Of a DNA stretch of 43,963 nt, positions 32,602 through 40,709 are shown piece after piece (the stretch's first letter is position 1; each line of letters opens with the position of its first letter). The stretch spans positions 1 to 43,963 of the forward strand of contig DASXVU010000027.1 of the NCBI GenBank assembly GCA_036504055.1. The letters are read 5' to 3'. The notes beneath the pieces are model-generated. The model searched no databases, had not been told where the DNA came from, and saw only the letters and a program-made list of their open reading frames with translations. The translations under genes were made by a program, and so were the position numbers. The DNA comes from Methanomassiliicoccales archaeon. GTDB taxonomy: Archaea; Thermoplasmatota; Thermoplasmata; Methanomassiliicoccales; UBA472.

Positions 32602-33312
32602 TTCTGGCTCTGCCTGCCCCCAATCCAACACGATTGGGTATTCTGCCCATCTTTAACTGTTTCCATCGAACGGACCCGACTGAAGATGACTGGGTCAGTG
32701 ATCTCATATGCCTGTCCGAGGAATATTGGTATCCGTTTCGCCACCGGGGTCCGGCCGTCCGAGCTCAGACTGGCCCATTATGAGGACCTGAAGCTTAGGA
32801 AGATGACCCTCTATGTCAGGCACCCGAAAGGTGAAGGTAACTGGGCATCACCGCAGGACGTCGAGATCATACGTGCTGATATGATCCCCTTCATTGAGCA
32901 ATATCTGAGGGAGCGGAAGGAATGGATAAAGAGCCACGGACTGACCCAAGCAACTCCACTTTTCCCCAGTCTCGGAGAGAGAGGGGATGCACTGGGCTTT
33001 TACAGCGCAAACGGTTTCAGACTGATCAAGAAGAAGATAGAAGTGATCTCCGGAGTCGAGTTCAAGCTCAAGGACTTCCGATCGACCCTAACCTCGATCA
33101 CCGTCAACGGAGATCTCAGCAGATTGCCTGCAATGTCGGCTCAATTGAGGCATGCAAGCGTAGCAACTACCCAAAAAAGCTACTTCGCAATGGAGAGGGG
33201 AGTTGCGGGCAAACAGCTACGGGATGCATGGAAAGAGCATCCCATAGCCAGCTCAATAAAGCACGAAAAGGCCGTTATTGACCAAAATCGTCACTTGCCT
33301 GGATATGGATAA
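32602..33312 (+). pseudogene. Truncated tyrosine recombinase (integrase) next to tRNA-Pro
   Basis: Only the C-terminal catalytic half of a tyrosine recombinase is recognisable, from about 32700. It has the box I arginine in TGVRPSELRLAHYEDL, a KDFRSTL segment at the box II HxxR position (Lys in place of His), and LRHASVATTQKSYFAM with the H and the nucleophile Tyr. Family members are about 300-400 residues; the frame is open only from 32602, and its first ATG is at 32686, so the arm-binding and core-binding domains are missing. The stop codon ends at 33312, the base before the CCA end of tRNA-Pro. This is a likely relic of an element integrated at the tRNA; whether it still makes protein is unknown. 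Confidence 0.8.
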
Positions 33313-33390
33313 TGGTGGGTCTGCCCGAATTTGAATCGGGGTCTCAGGCTCCCAAAGCCCGAAGGATGGACCAAGCTACCCCACAAACCC
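33313..33390 (-). tRNA. tRNA-Pro (anticodon TGG), CCA encoded
   Basis: The minus strand folds as a cloverleaf. The acceptor strand GGGTTTG pairs with CAGACCC (one G-U), the anticodon stem CGGGC pairs with GCCTG around the loop TTTGGGA with anticodon TGG, and the T stem CCCGA pairs with TCGGG around TTCAAAT. The discriminator is A at 33316, and CCA is encoded at 33313-33315. The body is 75 bases without an intron. A TATA-like CTTTATTGATTA lies upstream near 33413-33425. The 3' end abuts the integrase remnant. Confidence 0.95.
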
Positions 33391-33476
33391 ATTTGAGCCG
33401 CTAAACGCACAACTAATCAATAAAGGTTGCTGATGCAGGTTCCTATGGATGCACTCCTCGTTATACAAACTGAAAG

Positions 33477-33486
33477 AATAATATAG
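33477..33486 (+). promoter_or_regulatory. TATA box of the secreted transglutaminase gene
   Basis: AATAATATAG lies about 27 bases before the ATG at 33509, fitting a leaderless transcript. Confidence 0.65.
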
Positions 33487-33508
33487 CTGCCTGGCCGTCC
33501 CTTGAAGG

Positions 33509-34672
33509 ATGCGTAGGCTAGTTATCATCGCAATCACGATGGTGGTCATTATAGCCTTGGTCATGGCGGGATCGTTCATCCTGTTCATGAATCCGCGGAC
33601 TCCCAACGGATTCGAGGTCAGTTCGCTCCGCGCCCCTACCATTGTCATCGAATCGCCGGTCGAACGTGTCCATCACACCGGGTCGAATGGCAACTCCCCG
33701 GTCAATCTCGGTCTGAATTGGACCATAACCCCTATCTATGCTGGATACGGCGGGGTCATTGACATCACCGCAATGAACTATGAATCCACGCAGGTCTATG
33801 TCTACGCCGTTGGATTGTCCTGGAAAGGCACCTCGATCGAGACCTGGCGTAATGTGTCCGTGACGATTTCTGGATACCAGCATGCGTCGCTTGGAATGCT
33901 GTTCTTCAAGGCCCCGGCAAATATCACCGGCGGCTACTATTCGATCAAACTGAAGGCCGAGGTAAAGGTCAGCGGCGGTATAGGCTGGAACGACATCGGG
34001 GCTTACAAGATCACAGAGGATAGGTATGCCGAGATAGTCAAGCCGCTTACCTACCTGGATCATACAACGGCCACCAATACTCCCGTTTACTATTCCAAGG
34101 TCAACAAACGTATCGACATGGGAGCCACCCAAACCATCGTCTCCAATATCCTGACCAACAATTCCAACATCTATAGCATCCAAGCAGTGGCGGATGCATT
34201 CGATTGGGTACGTGATCATATCGTCTACACCAACGATCCAAATGATTATTGGCAATCGGCGACCGAGACCCTGTCTTGGCGCACCGGCGATTGCGAGGAT
34301 TATGCGATATTGTTGGCATCGATGATCGATCAGATGGGGGGAAATGCCCGGGTGAACATAATCGATGGCCATGCGTTCGCCACGGTCTTCGTTGGATCCG
34401 ATGCAAGCGTCATCGGCAACGTGACCGAGGCAATATCCTCCCATTACCAGACCGATGTCCCCGTCCATTTCCTTAACGATACCACCGGTTATTGGATGGT
34501 CATCGATCCCACCGGGTTCCCCTATGCCGGAGGACTGGCAACCCTTTCCGGTCCGGTCCTATACAATGCGAACCACAACTGGTCCTTCGATTCAAGCACC
34601 TGGCTGTCCCAAGTCGACGCCACCGGTTCGACCGAGGACACCGGTCTATTTCCGTTCCAGACAAAACTTTAA
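33509..34672 (+). CDS. Membrane-anchored extracytoplasmic transglutaminase-like protein
   Basis: A 387-residue protein with an N-terminal anchor or signal helix (LVIIAITMVVIIALVMAGSF), an Ig-like beta region (about 60-170), and a transglutaminase-like domain (about 215-345). The catalytic triad is complete: Cys in TGDCEDYAILLASM, His in IDGHAFATVFV, Asp in YWMVIDPTGFPY. Many N-glycosylation sequons support an outside location. Such proteins may be proteases or crosslink surface proteins. The neighbouring Fn3-rich surface proteins could be substrates; that is inference. It is convergent with the epimerase gene, with a 4-base overlap of their ends. Confidence 0.85.
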   Translation: MRRLVIIAITMVVIIALVMAGSFILFMNPRTPNGFEVSSLRAPTIVIESPVERVHHTGSNGNSPVNLGLNWTITPIYAGYGGVIDITAMNYESTQVYVYAVGLSWKGTSIETWRNVSVTISGYQHASLGMLFFKAPANITGGYYSIKLKAEVKVSGGIGWNDIGAYKITEDRYAEIVKPLTYLDHTTATNTPVYYSKVNKRIDMGATQTIVSNILTNNSNIYSIQAVADAFDWVRDHIVYTNDPNDYWQSATETLSWRTGDCEDYAILLASMIDQMGGNARVNIIDGHAFATVFVGSDASVIGNVTEAISSHYQTDVPVHFLNDTTGYWMVIDPTGFPYAGGLATLSGPVLYNANHNWSFDSSTWLSQVDATGSTEDTGLFPFQTKL

Positions 34673-35640
34673 AGATGTTTTGAGGTGAGGATCTCAAGCA
34701 CCGCTTTGTGGATGGACTGGCTTGAATTGAACCTGGGAGACCATCCCTTGGACTTCAGGTGCTCCACGTCCAGGCGCATCAATTTCACATCGCCTATCCA
34801 GCCGCGGCCGCCCTGGACCCCTCCGGTCCAATCGTACCTGACGTTTCCCAGCTTCATGCCGTTGACCACTGAGTCCGCGATCCCCTTCACGTCCAATGTG
34901 TCCTCGGACCCGATGTTGTAGATCTCGACCTTGGACGTCGCCTTCTTTGCCCCCGTCAGCATGCCGTCAACGCAATCGGACACGTGGACGTAGGACTTGT
35001 TCGTGCCCGGTTCGACCCCCAGTATCTCCAGCCGGCTGGAATCCTTTTCCAGTTTGTGGATGAAGTCATGGAGGACGTTATGCGTGCTCCTGGAACCGAC
35101 GACGTTCGCAAAGCGGTAGATGACCGCTTCCATGTCGAACGTGTACGCGTAGGACGATATCAGGGCCTCACAGGCAAGCTTCGAAGCCCCGTAGATACTG
35201 ATCGGGACCAGCGGCCCGTAATCCTCCCTGGTGGGGATCTGGGTGGCCTCGCCGTAGATCGTCGATGTGGAAGGGAAGGCGATGTTCTTGACCTTGAGCT
35301 CCTTCATCGCCTCCAGAACTCGGAACGTGGCTTCGATGTTCTGTTCGAAATGCGTACGGGTGTTGGAAGGTCCCTGCCGGACGTCTGGGTTGGCCGCAAA
35401 ATGGAATACCGCATCGCACCCTTCCATGGCCGGGGCGATATCGTTCTTGAGCAGGTCCAGTTTGACGAACCTGAACCGGTCTGAGCGTTGTGCCTCGGTC
35501 AGGAACTCCATCTTGCCGGCGGATAGATTGTCGACGCCGACCACCTCATTGCCGTTGCGCAACAGCGCGTCGACCATGTGGCTGCCGATGAAACCGGCGC
35601 AACCCGTGACAAAGATCCTGCGGCCTTCCAGCCGCATCAT
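34669..35640 (-). CDS. NAD-dependent sugar epimerase/dehydratase (GalE-like)
   Basis: A 323-residue extended SDR. The NAD-binding GCAGFIGSHMVDALL (GxxGxxG) is at the N-terminus, the catalytic Thr/Ser segment AFPSTSTIYGE near residue 125, and the YxxxK motif in SIYGASKLACEALI near residue 148. The NVVGSRSTHNVLHDF segment is typical of nucleotide-sugar 4-epimerases. It probably supplies sugars for surface glycans. The ATG at 35640 overlaps the stop of the XTP pyrophosphatase gene (ATGA), and it is last in the Bud32 - XTP pyrophosphatase - epimerase operon. Confidence 0.9.
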   Translation of the reverse strand: MMRLEGRRIFVTGCAGFIGSHMVDALLRNGNEVVGVDNLSAGKMEFLTEAQRSDRFRFVKLDLLKNDIAPAMEGCDAVFHFAANPDVRQGPSNTRTHFEQNIEATFRVLEAMKELKVKNIAFPSTSTIYGEATQIPTREDYGPLVPISIYGASKLACEALISSYAYTFDMEAVIYRFANVVGSRSTHNVLHDFIHKLEKDSSRLEILGVEPGTNKSYVHVSDCVDGMLTGAKKATSKVEIYNIGSEDTLDVKGIADSVVNGMKLGNVRYDWTGGVQGGRGWIGDVKLMRLDVEHLKSKGWSPRFNSSQSIHKAVLEILTSKHL

Positions 35641-36209
35641 TTGTTGTCCCCCATCCTCCATTTGAGCTGCTCGACCAGCTTATTGATGGCGATGCCCCGG
35701 TGGGAGATCTTGTTCTTCTCGTCCATGTCCATCTCCGCGAAGGTCTTGGTCGAACCGTCGGGGACGAACACCGGATCAAAGCCGAATCCGCCCTTCCCCC
35801 TCTCGGTGTAATCGATCCATCCCTGGCAGGCTCCTTTGACAAAGATGCGGCCCACGTCCTGGATGCTGCACCCGATCACGCACTCGAAGTGCGCGCCCCT
35901 TTCCGGTTCCCTGTCCAGGAGCTTGATTATGCCCTTGGACCCGATGGTCTTGAACGCGTAAGAGGAGTAGACTCCGGGAAAACCATCGTAGTTGTGCAGG
36001 AACAGTCCTGAATCGTCCAGTATGAAGTCGGTCTTCCCCATGAGCTCGACCTGGGCCACGCAGCTCTTCACCACTTCCTCCAGTGTATCGGTCTGGATCT
36101 CATCGCATTCCACGTCGAGCTGGGTCACCTTGAAGCCCAAAGGTTCCAACCCGGCCTTGAATTCCTGCATCTTGCCTTTGTTAGACGTTACGATGGCCAT
36201 CTCTCTCAT
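35637..36209 (-). CDS. XTP/dITP diphosphatase (HAM1/RdgB family)
   Basis: A 190-residue house-cleaning enzyme that hydrolyses non-canonical purine nucleotides. The family's segments are all present: VTSNKGKMQEF at the N-terminus, ILDDSGLFLHNYDGFPG, GFGFDPVFVPDGSTKTFAEM, and KNKISHRGIAINKL. It starts with ATG at 36209, overlapping the Bud32 stop (ATGA). HAM1 and Bud32 genes are often neighbours in archaea. Confidence 0.95.
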   Translation of the reverse strand: MREMAIVTSNKGKMQEFKAGLEPLGFKVTQLDVECDEIQTDTLEEVVKSCVAQVELMGKTDFILDDSGLFLHNYDGFPGVYSSYAFKTIGSKGIIKLLDREPERGAHFECVIGCSIQDVGRIFVKGACQGWIDYTERGKGGFGFDPVFVPDGSTKTFAEMDMDEKNKISHRGIAINKLVEQLKWRMGDNK

Positions 36210-36820
36210 GTGTATCTCCCCCGGTCCTCTATCTCCTTGATCTTTTTCAGAACCTCGTTCCCCCGTTCGAAATTGGAGTGGTAGGAATCGAGAATGACAT
36301 CATACATGGGCAGTATCTTGGAATGGGCCGACTGGAACGCCTCATGGAGGAGGTGCAGGTCGACCCCCATCTCCTCGATCATGGCATTGCGCGTGCCAAG
36401 GGAAAGGTCGATGAACCATATCTTGCCGTCACGGAGGATCATGTTCGAGGTGGTTAGGTCCCCATGGGTGAGCGAGGCTTTGTGCAGCAACGCCACTAGC
36501 CTCCCGATCTCCTTGCATACTTCACTGCAGGTTCCCTCATCGGCACTATCGAGGACGTCCTTGACCCTCTCCCCCTCGATCTCCTCCATGACGATCTTCC
36601 CGTTCTTCAGGTCGATGTCATAGATGATCGGGGTCGGGACCCCGTTCCTCCTGGCATCCTGGATCAAGCGTGCCTCGTTCTTGGTGCGGGACACCTTGAT
36701 GGAAGCGTCCAGATCGGGATGGCGATAGCCCTTGGTCACCCTGCTCTTGATTATGACCTTCCGCCCCATCCAAACATCACGGGCGATCACGGCCTCCGCG
36801 CCACGTCTGATGACTTCCAC
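36206..36820 (-). CDS. bud32: Bud32 kinase of the KEOPS complex
   Basis: A 204-residue small RIO-like kinase/ATPase that supports Kae1 in making t6A on tRNAs. The N-terminal MEVIRRGAEAVIARDVWMGR and VIIKSRVTKGYRHPDLDASI match the family, with the catalytic loop LTHGDLTTSNMIL and metal-binding WFIDLSLG. The GTG at 36820 is chosen because a TATA box lies 28 bases upstream and it gives the usual N-terminus; the frame is open to 37009 but would overlap the helicase gene. It is a stand-alone Bud32, not a Kae1-Bud32 fusion; no Kae1 is in the window. Confidence 0.93.
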   Translation of the reverse strand: MEVIRRGAEAVIARDVWMGRKVIIKSRVTKGYRHPDLDASIKVSRTKNEARLIQDARRNGVPTPIIYDIDLKNGKIVMEEIEGERVKDVLDSADEGTCSEVCKEIGRLVALLHKASLTHGDLTTSNMILRDGKIWFIDLSLGTRNAMIEEMGVDLHLLHEAFQSAHSKILPMYDVILDSYHSNFERGNEVLKKIKEIEDRGRYT

Positions 36821-36843
36821 GGCCGAGAAAACCAGTGCTCGAT

Positions 36844-36852
36844 GTAATAACC
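36844..36852 (-). promoter_or_regulatory. TATA box of the Bud32 operon
   Basis: On the minus strand GGTTATTAC lies about 28 bases before the GTG at 36820, supporting that start as leaderless. Confidence 0.6.
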
Positions 36853-36911
36853 TTTTGCATGCCGTCATGCCGTCGTCATTAGGATAATGTCCTTTTTGCC
36901 GGAGAACCGGT

Positions 36912-38831
36912 TCAGGGTCCGGCATCACCCGCCCCGATCGGCTTGACAGCCTCCCGCTCCTTGGCCGTTGTCGGCAGATTCCCTTCCTCCGACCCGCCCT
37001 CATTCGCATGGAACCGATGCAGGGTCGCTCCCAGGTCCCTCACCTTCTCGATGTGGAAATCCTCCGGGAAGGCCGTTTGCATCGACGGCATGAGATACCT
37101 CTCATCCAGCAAAACCATGGCAGCTCGGTCGAACTCGCTGCGGATGGCCCTGCCGGCGGCCTGCAGTACGCGGGAGACCGCCGGGTATGTCGATACGTAT
37201 AAGATCGCTTTCCTTGCGCCGTATCTCTTCTCATAGCGGGACTTCATGACCTCTCCCTCCATGGTAGGTGGTGAGAATGGGAAACCCGCCACCACGATGG
37301 AGGACAGAAGGTTGTCATTGAAATTGACCCCTTCCGCAAAGGAACCGCCGATCGTTGCCATGAGCAGTGCGTTCCTGTCCCTTCTAAGGTCGGAGATCAT
37401 GGCCTCCTTCTCGTTCTTCCCGAACTCCCGCCTTTCCATCAGGATCCTTTTCCCCATGTTCGATTCACGGATGAACGGCTCGACCCGCTGCATGAAATCA
37501 TAGGAGGGAAAGAACGCGGCCACGTTGCCCGGCGTGGCCTCGCAGGTCTCCACGATCTTGGAGGCCATGGTGCGGAACATGTCGTCCGTGCGCAGATCGT
37601 ATTTTGACGAGACTCCCTCGACACCGATCACCAGGCGGTTGCCTGGAGGAAATGGGGAGGGGTAACGGCGGCAGGCGCAGCGGTCCGCCAGGCCCAGCAC
37701 GTCCGCGAACATCTCCGGGGGATGAAGCGTTCCCGACATGAGGAGGGAGCAGCGCACCCGGTCGAAGACCGCGGACGACACAAGAGAAGGCTCGATGAAC
37801 CGGGTGATGATCCTGGCGGGATGCCGTTCCGCGTACCGGACCGTGGAGTCCCCGAAAGCATGCCAGTTGGCCAGGAATTCGATAAGGTCCTCCACGGAAT
37901 GGCGGCTGCGGCCGATGAAGTACCGATCCATCTCGTCGGCCGCCTGGGCGCAGTCAATGGAGAACTCCGACATCAGCACATCGTCCAGCGCCATCGTGTC
38001 CAGATAGGGGTCTCCCGTAAGCGATGAGATGTCGTCCATGGTCCTTTCCAGAGATTCGAACATGGCACGGAACCGGCGGTTGCCGGTGCTGTTGCAGGCC
38101 CGTTGCAACATCTCCCGGGTCAGGACGTGGCTGTGGTTCTCCATGATCCTGGTCGGCAGGTTATGGCCCTCGTCGACCACCATGATCATCTCCTCTGCCT
38201 TCCTTCCGGTCCGGTCGATCAGGCTGGTGTTCACATCGCCGAACACCTGGTTGTAGTCGCATACGGCGATGTCCGCCATGGTCAGCGCCTTAATCGCCGC
38301 ATGATGGGGGCAGGCCCCTACCCTTATGCACATCCGAATGACCTCCTGGACATGGAGCGGGTATTCCAAGAGCTTGTCAGCCGCCTCGTTGATCCTGGCC
38401 TCATCCAGGAAGTAGCAGTCCCCCGACGAGAGGCAAGGAACCCCGCCGCCCTTCTTCCGGCACAGACAGGTGTCTTCGCGTGAGATCATGTCCACTGCAC
38501 TGACCCGGTGTCTCTTCCAGATATGGCGGAGCGTTTCTACCGCCGCGGCGTGTTGGGATTGGCGGGAGGTAAGGAAGAAGACAAAGCCGTCGCTCTCCAG
38601 GGATGTCTCCAGAGAAGCGGTCAGGGCCACCGCCGTCTTTCCCAATCCGGTAGGGGCGTGGGCCAGCAGGTTGATCTTGTTCTTCATGCAGGATCGGGCG
38701 TCCTCCAGGAACTGGCGCTGCCCTTCCCTGACGATATCGTATGGAAAGAGGTCGGCCGGGACTTCATGGGTGTCGCTCCCAAGGCACTTGGTTTCGGTCA
38801 TGTACCATTTGAGCGCCTCAGGATGATGCAT
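36912..38831 (-). CDS. XPD/Rad3-like superfamily 2 DNA helicase
   Basis: A 639-residue helicase. Walker A APTGLGKTA is at residues 59-67, the box II is VVDEGHNL (residues 218-225, DEGH in place of the usual DEAH), and motif VI is QAAGRAIRSEFDRA. Between motifs Ia and II are the cysteines 122, 124, 133, 139, 168 and 174 (TCLCRKKGGGVPC; VGACPHHAA), enough for the 4Fe-4S domain of XPD-type helicases. It is expected to unwind DNA 5' to 3' in repair. The C-terminal 40 residues after HIEKVRDLGATLHRF are low-complexity. A later ATG (residue 11) is an alternative start. It is divergent from radB. Confidence 0.92.
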   Translation of the reverse strand: MHHPEALKWYMTETKCLGSDTHEVPADLFPYDIVREGQRQFLEDARSCMKNKINLLAHAPTGLGKTAVALTASLETSLESDGFVFFLTSRQSQHAAAVETLRHIWKRHRVSAVDMISREDTCLCRKKGGGVPCLSSGDCYFLDEARINEAADKLLEYPLHVQEVIRMCIRVGACPHHAAIKALTMADIAVCDYNQVFGDVNTSLIDRTGRKAEEMIMVVDEGHNLPTRIMENHSHVLTREMLQRACNSTGNRRFRAMFESLERTMDDISSLTGDPYLDTMALDDVLMSEFSIDCAQAADEMDRYFIGRSRHSVEDLIEFLANWHAFGDSTVRYAERHPARIITRFIEPSLVSSAVFDRVRCSLLMSGTLHPPEMFADVLGLADRCACRRYPSPFPPGNRLVIGVEGVSSKYDLRTDDMFRTMASKIVETCEATPGNVAAFFPSYDFMQRVEPFIRESNMGKRILMERREFGKNEKEAMISDLRRDRNALLMATIGGSFAEGVNFNDNLLSSIVVAGFPFSPPTMEGEVMKSRYEKRYGARKAILYVSTYPAVSRVLQAAGRAIRSEFDRAAMVLLDERYLMPSMQTAFPEDFHIEKVRDLGATLHRFHANEGGSEEGNLPTTAKEREAVKPIGAGDAGP

Positions 38832-38986
38832 ATCCGTCTGCTAGAGTCAGTCTACCCAAAGGCTGCATCTTCGACCAAGATATGATGGTCGGCTTCCAAA
38901 TCCATACCTAATGAACAGCGCGAATGGGGCCAGTCGATCCTCTGGATGTTCGATGCGGTCCACCAGCGGAGCGGATTCTGGAAAGA

Positions 38987-38994
38987 CTTTAACG
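38987..38994 (+). promoter_or_regulatory. TATA-like box of radB
   Basis: CTTTAACG lies about 26 bases before the GTG at 39016, supporting that start over the ATG at 38911. Confidence 0.5.
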
Positions 38995-39015
38995 TTGAGA
39001 GGCTGTTCACACCTC

Positions 39016-39684
39016 GTGGATTATATCCCGACCGAATGCGGAGCCCTCGACGCGATGCTTGGCGGGGGCATCGAGACCAGTTGCATCACCCTGCTCTATG
39101 GTGAGGCCGGTACCGGGAAGACGAACCTTTGCCTGGTGATGGCCAGGAACGTGGCCAGGACGGGCAAGAAGGTCATCTATGTGGACTCCGAGGGCGTTTC
39201 GGTGGAAAGGCTGCGCCAGATATCCGGGAAGGATTATGAGGAGGTCACCAGGAACGTTCTGTTCTCGGAGGTGCATTCGTTCCCCGAGCAGGAGACGATG
39301 GTGGACAAGGCCATCAAACTGGCGGAAGGAAATCCGGACTTCGGACTGATCGTCATCGATTCCATGACCATGTACTACCGGCTCACCTCCCGGGAGGAGG
39401 AGCGGAGCGAGAGAAGGTCCATCGCCGGCATGAGCGCACGACTGCTGACGCTCGCCAGGAAGAGAGGCTTGCCCGTGCTGATCACTTCCCAGGTGTACAC
39501 CGATATCGATAAGGGCACATCCGAGGCATTGGGGGGAAACGTGCTGATGCACAACTCCAAGACCATCGTGAAACTTGAACGGATCGGAACCGGCCGGCGC
39601 CGGGCTATCGTCATGAAGCACCGTCATCTGGCAGAAGGAAGGTCGGGGGAGTTCGCCCTGGTCGATTGGGGAATCACCTGTTGA
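39016..39684 (+). CDS. radB: RadB recombinase paralogue
   Basis: A 222-residue RecA-fold protein of the archaeal RadB family, which helps RadA-mediated strand exchange. It opens MDYIPTECGALDAMLGGGIE, then Walker A YGEAGTGKTN near residues 28-36, and Walker B FGLIVIDSMTMYYR near 110. LARKRGLPVLITSQVYTD and LGGNVLMHNSKTIVKLER are typical of RadA/RadB. It lacks RadA's N-terminal helix-hairpin-helix domain. The GTG at 39016 is chosen because it gives the family length and a leaderless promoter; the frame is open to an ATG at 38911 (257 residues). It is divergent from the XPD-like helicase gene. Confidence 0.92.
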   Translation: MDYIPTECGALDAMLGGGIETSCITLLYGEAGTGKTNLCLVMARNVARTGKKVIYVDSEGVSVERLRQISGKDYEEVTRNVLFSEVHSFPEQETMVDKAIKLAEGNPDFGLIVIDSMTMYYRLTSREEERSERRSIAGMSARLLTLARKRGLPVLITSQVYTDIDKGTSEALGGNVLMHNSKTIVKLERIGTGRRRAIVMKHRHLAEGRSGEFALVDWGITC

Positions 39685-39718
39685 TCACGGCCTCAAGATC
39701 GGTTTTGGGGAAAGGGTT

Positions 39719-40708
39719 TCAGGCGTCGCGTCCGACCGCGAAGTCCACGAGTGCCGCAAGGACGTCCTTCTCCCGGCTGGGCTTGAGGCAATCCAGTTTC
39801 TGTTTGGCCTCCTTGGCGTAGCGCAGAGCCTCCGACCGTGCATATTCGATGGACCCGGTCTTTTCCAGGATCCCGATGGCCTTGTTTACCTGGGCGTCCG
39901 TCGCCCTCTCGTTTCCCAGGGCCTCCAGGAGCGTCGCCTTGTCCTTGGACCCATCCTTAAGGTGTTCCATGGCATGGACGATGATCAGCGTTCTCTTGCC
40001 GTTCCTGATGTCGGAGCCTACCGGCTTTCCGGTCTTCTTCGTGTCGCCCTTGATGCCGAGCACATCATCCCACATCTGGAACCCGATGCCCATCCGCCGG
40101 GCGTACTCCTTCATGTCCTTGACCTGCCTCTTGGTCCCTCCGCCGATGATCGCCCCGCCCTCGGCGGCACAGGCGAACAGGACGGCGGTCTTCTTCTCCA
40201 CCATCTCCACGTACTCGTCGATCTTGACGGTGTCCGTGCCCTCGAAATCCACGTCCATCTGTTGGCCTTCGGCGATCAGGTAGACGGTCTCGGAGACGGA
40301 ATGGAAGATGGTGCGAAGGTCCTCCAGGCCCACATCGGTCTCGGCCAGTACCTCATAGGCGATGGCGAAAAGCGCGTCCCCGGCAATGATGGCGGTGGGC
40401 ATGTCGAACAGCACGTGCACCGCCGGCCTTCCCCGTCTGACCGGGTCCTGATCGATGACATCATCGTGCACCAGGGTGAAGTTGTGGATTATCTCCAGGG
40501 AGCAGCCGAACGGCATGGCCTTGCTGCCCTGCTTCCCCACGGCATCGGCGACAAGGATGGCCATCACCGGACGCATCCGCTTTCCGCCCGCCTCCGGGTA
40601 GTGCTTCATGGCCTTCCTCAGCTTCTCATGCTTCCCGACGTCCAGATAGGCCATCAGGCTTTTGTCCACATCCTTTGCGATGGTGATCATTTCCTTAGGG
40701 AATTCCAT
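39719..40708 (-). CDS. Polyprenyl diphosphate synthase (GGPP/FPP synthase)
   Basis: A 329-residue trans-prenyltransferase that condenses isopentenyl diphosphate onto allylic diphosphates for archaeal lipids. The GGKRMRP motif is near residues 41-47, the first aspartate-rich motif DDVID at 82-86 (LVHDDVIDQDPVRRGRP), and the second is WDDVLGIKGD, followed by TGKPVGSDIRNGKRTL. In the second motif the last Asp of DDxxD is Gly, as is common in archaeal enzymes. Small residues upstream of the first motif would allow a C20 product. It starts 2 bases after the Fni stop, third in the IPK - Fni - synthase operon. Confidence 0.94.
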   Translation of the reverse strand: MEFPKEMITIAKDVDKSLMAYLDVGKHEKLRKAMKHYPEAGGKRMRPVMAILVADAVGKQGSKAMPFGCSLEIIHNFTLVHDDVIDQDPVRRGRPAVHVLFDMPTAIIAGDALFAIAYEVLAETDVGLEDLRTIFHSVSETVYLIAEGQQMDVDFEGTDTVKIDEYVEMVEKKTAVLFACAAEGGAIIGGGTKRQVKDMKEYARRMGIGFQMWDDVLGIKGDTKKTGKPVGSDIRNGKRTLIIVHAMEHLKDGSKDKATLLEALGNERATDAQVNKAIGILEKTGSIEYARSEALRYAKEAKQKLDCLKPSREKDVLAALVDFAVGRDA

Positions 40709-40709
40709 T

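Noticed and set aside
33518-34468. 316-codon open frame antisense to the secreted transglutaminase
   Set aside because: It mirrors codon use of the sense gene, is rich in His/Arg/Asp/Gly without domain pattern, and the sense protein has a full signal helix and catalytic triad.
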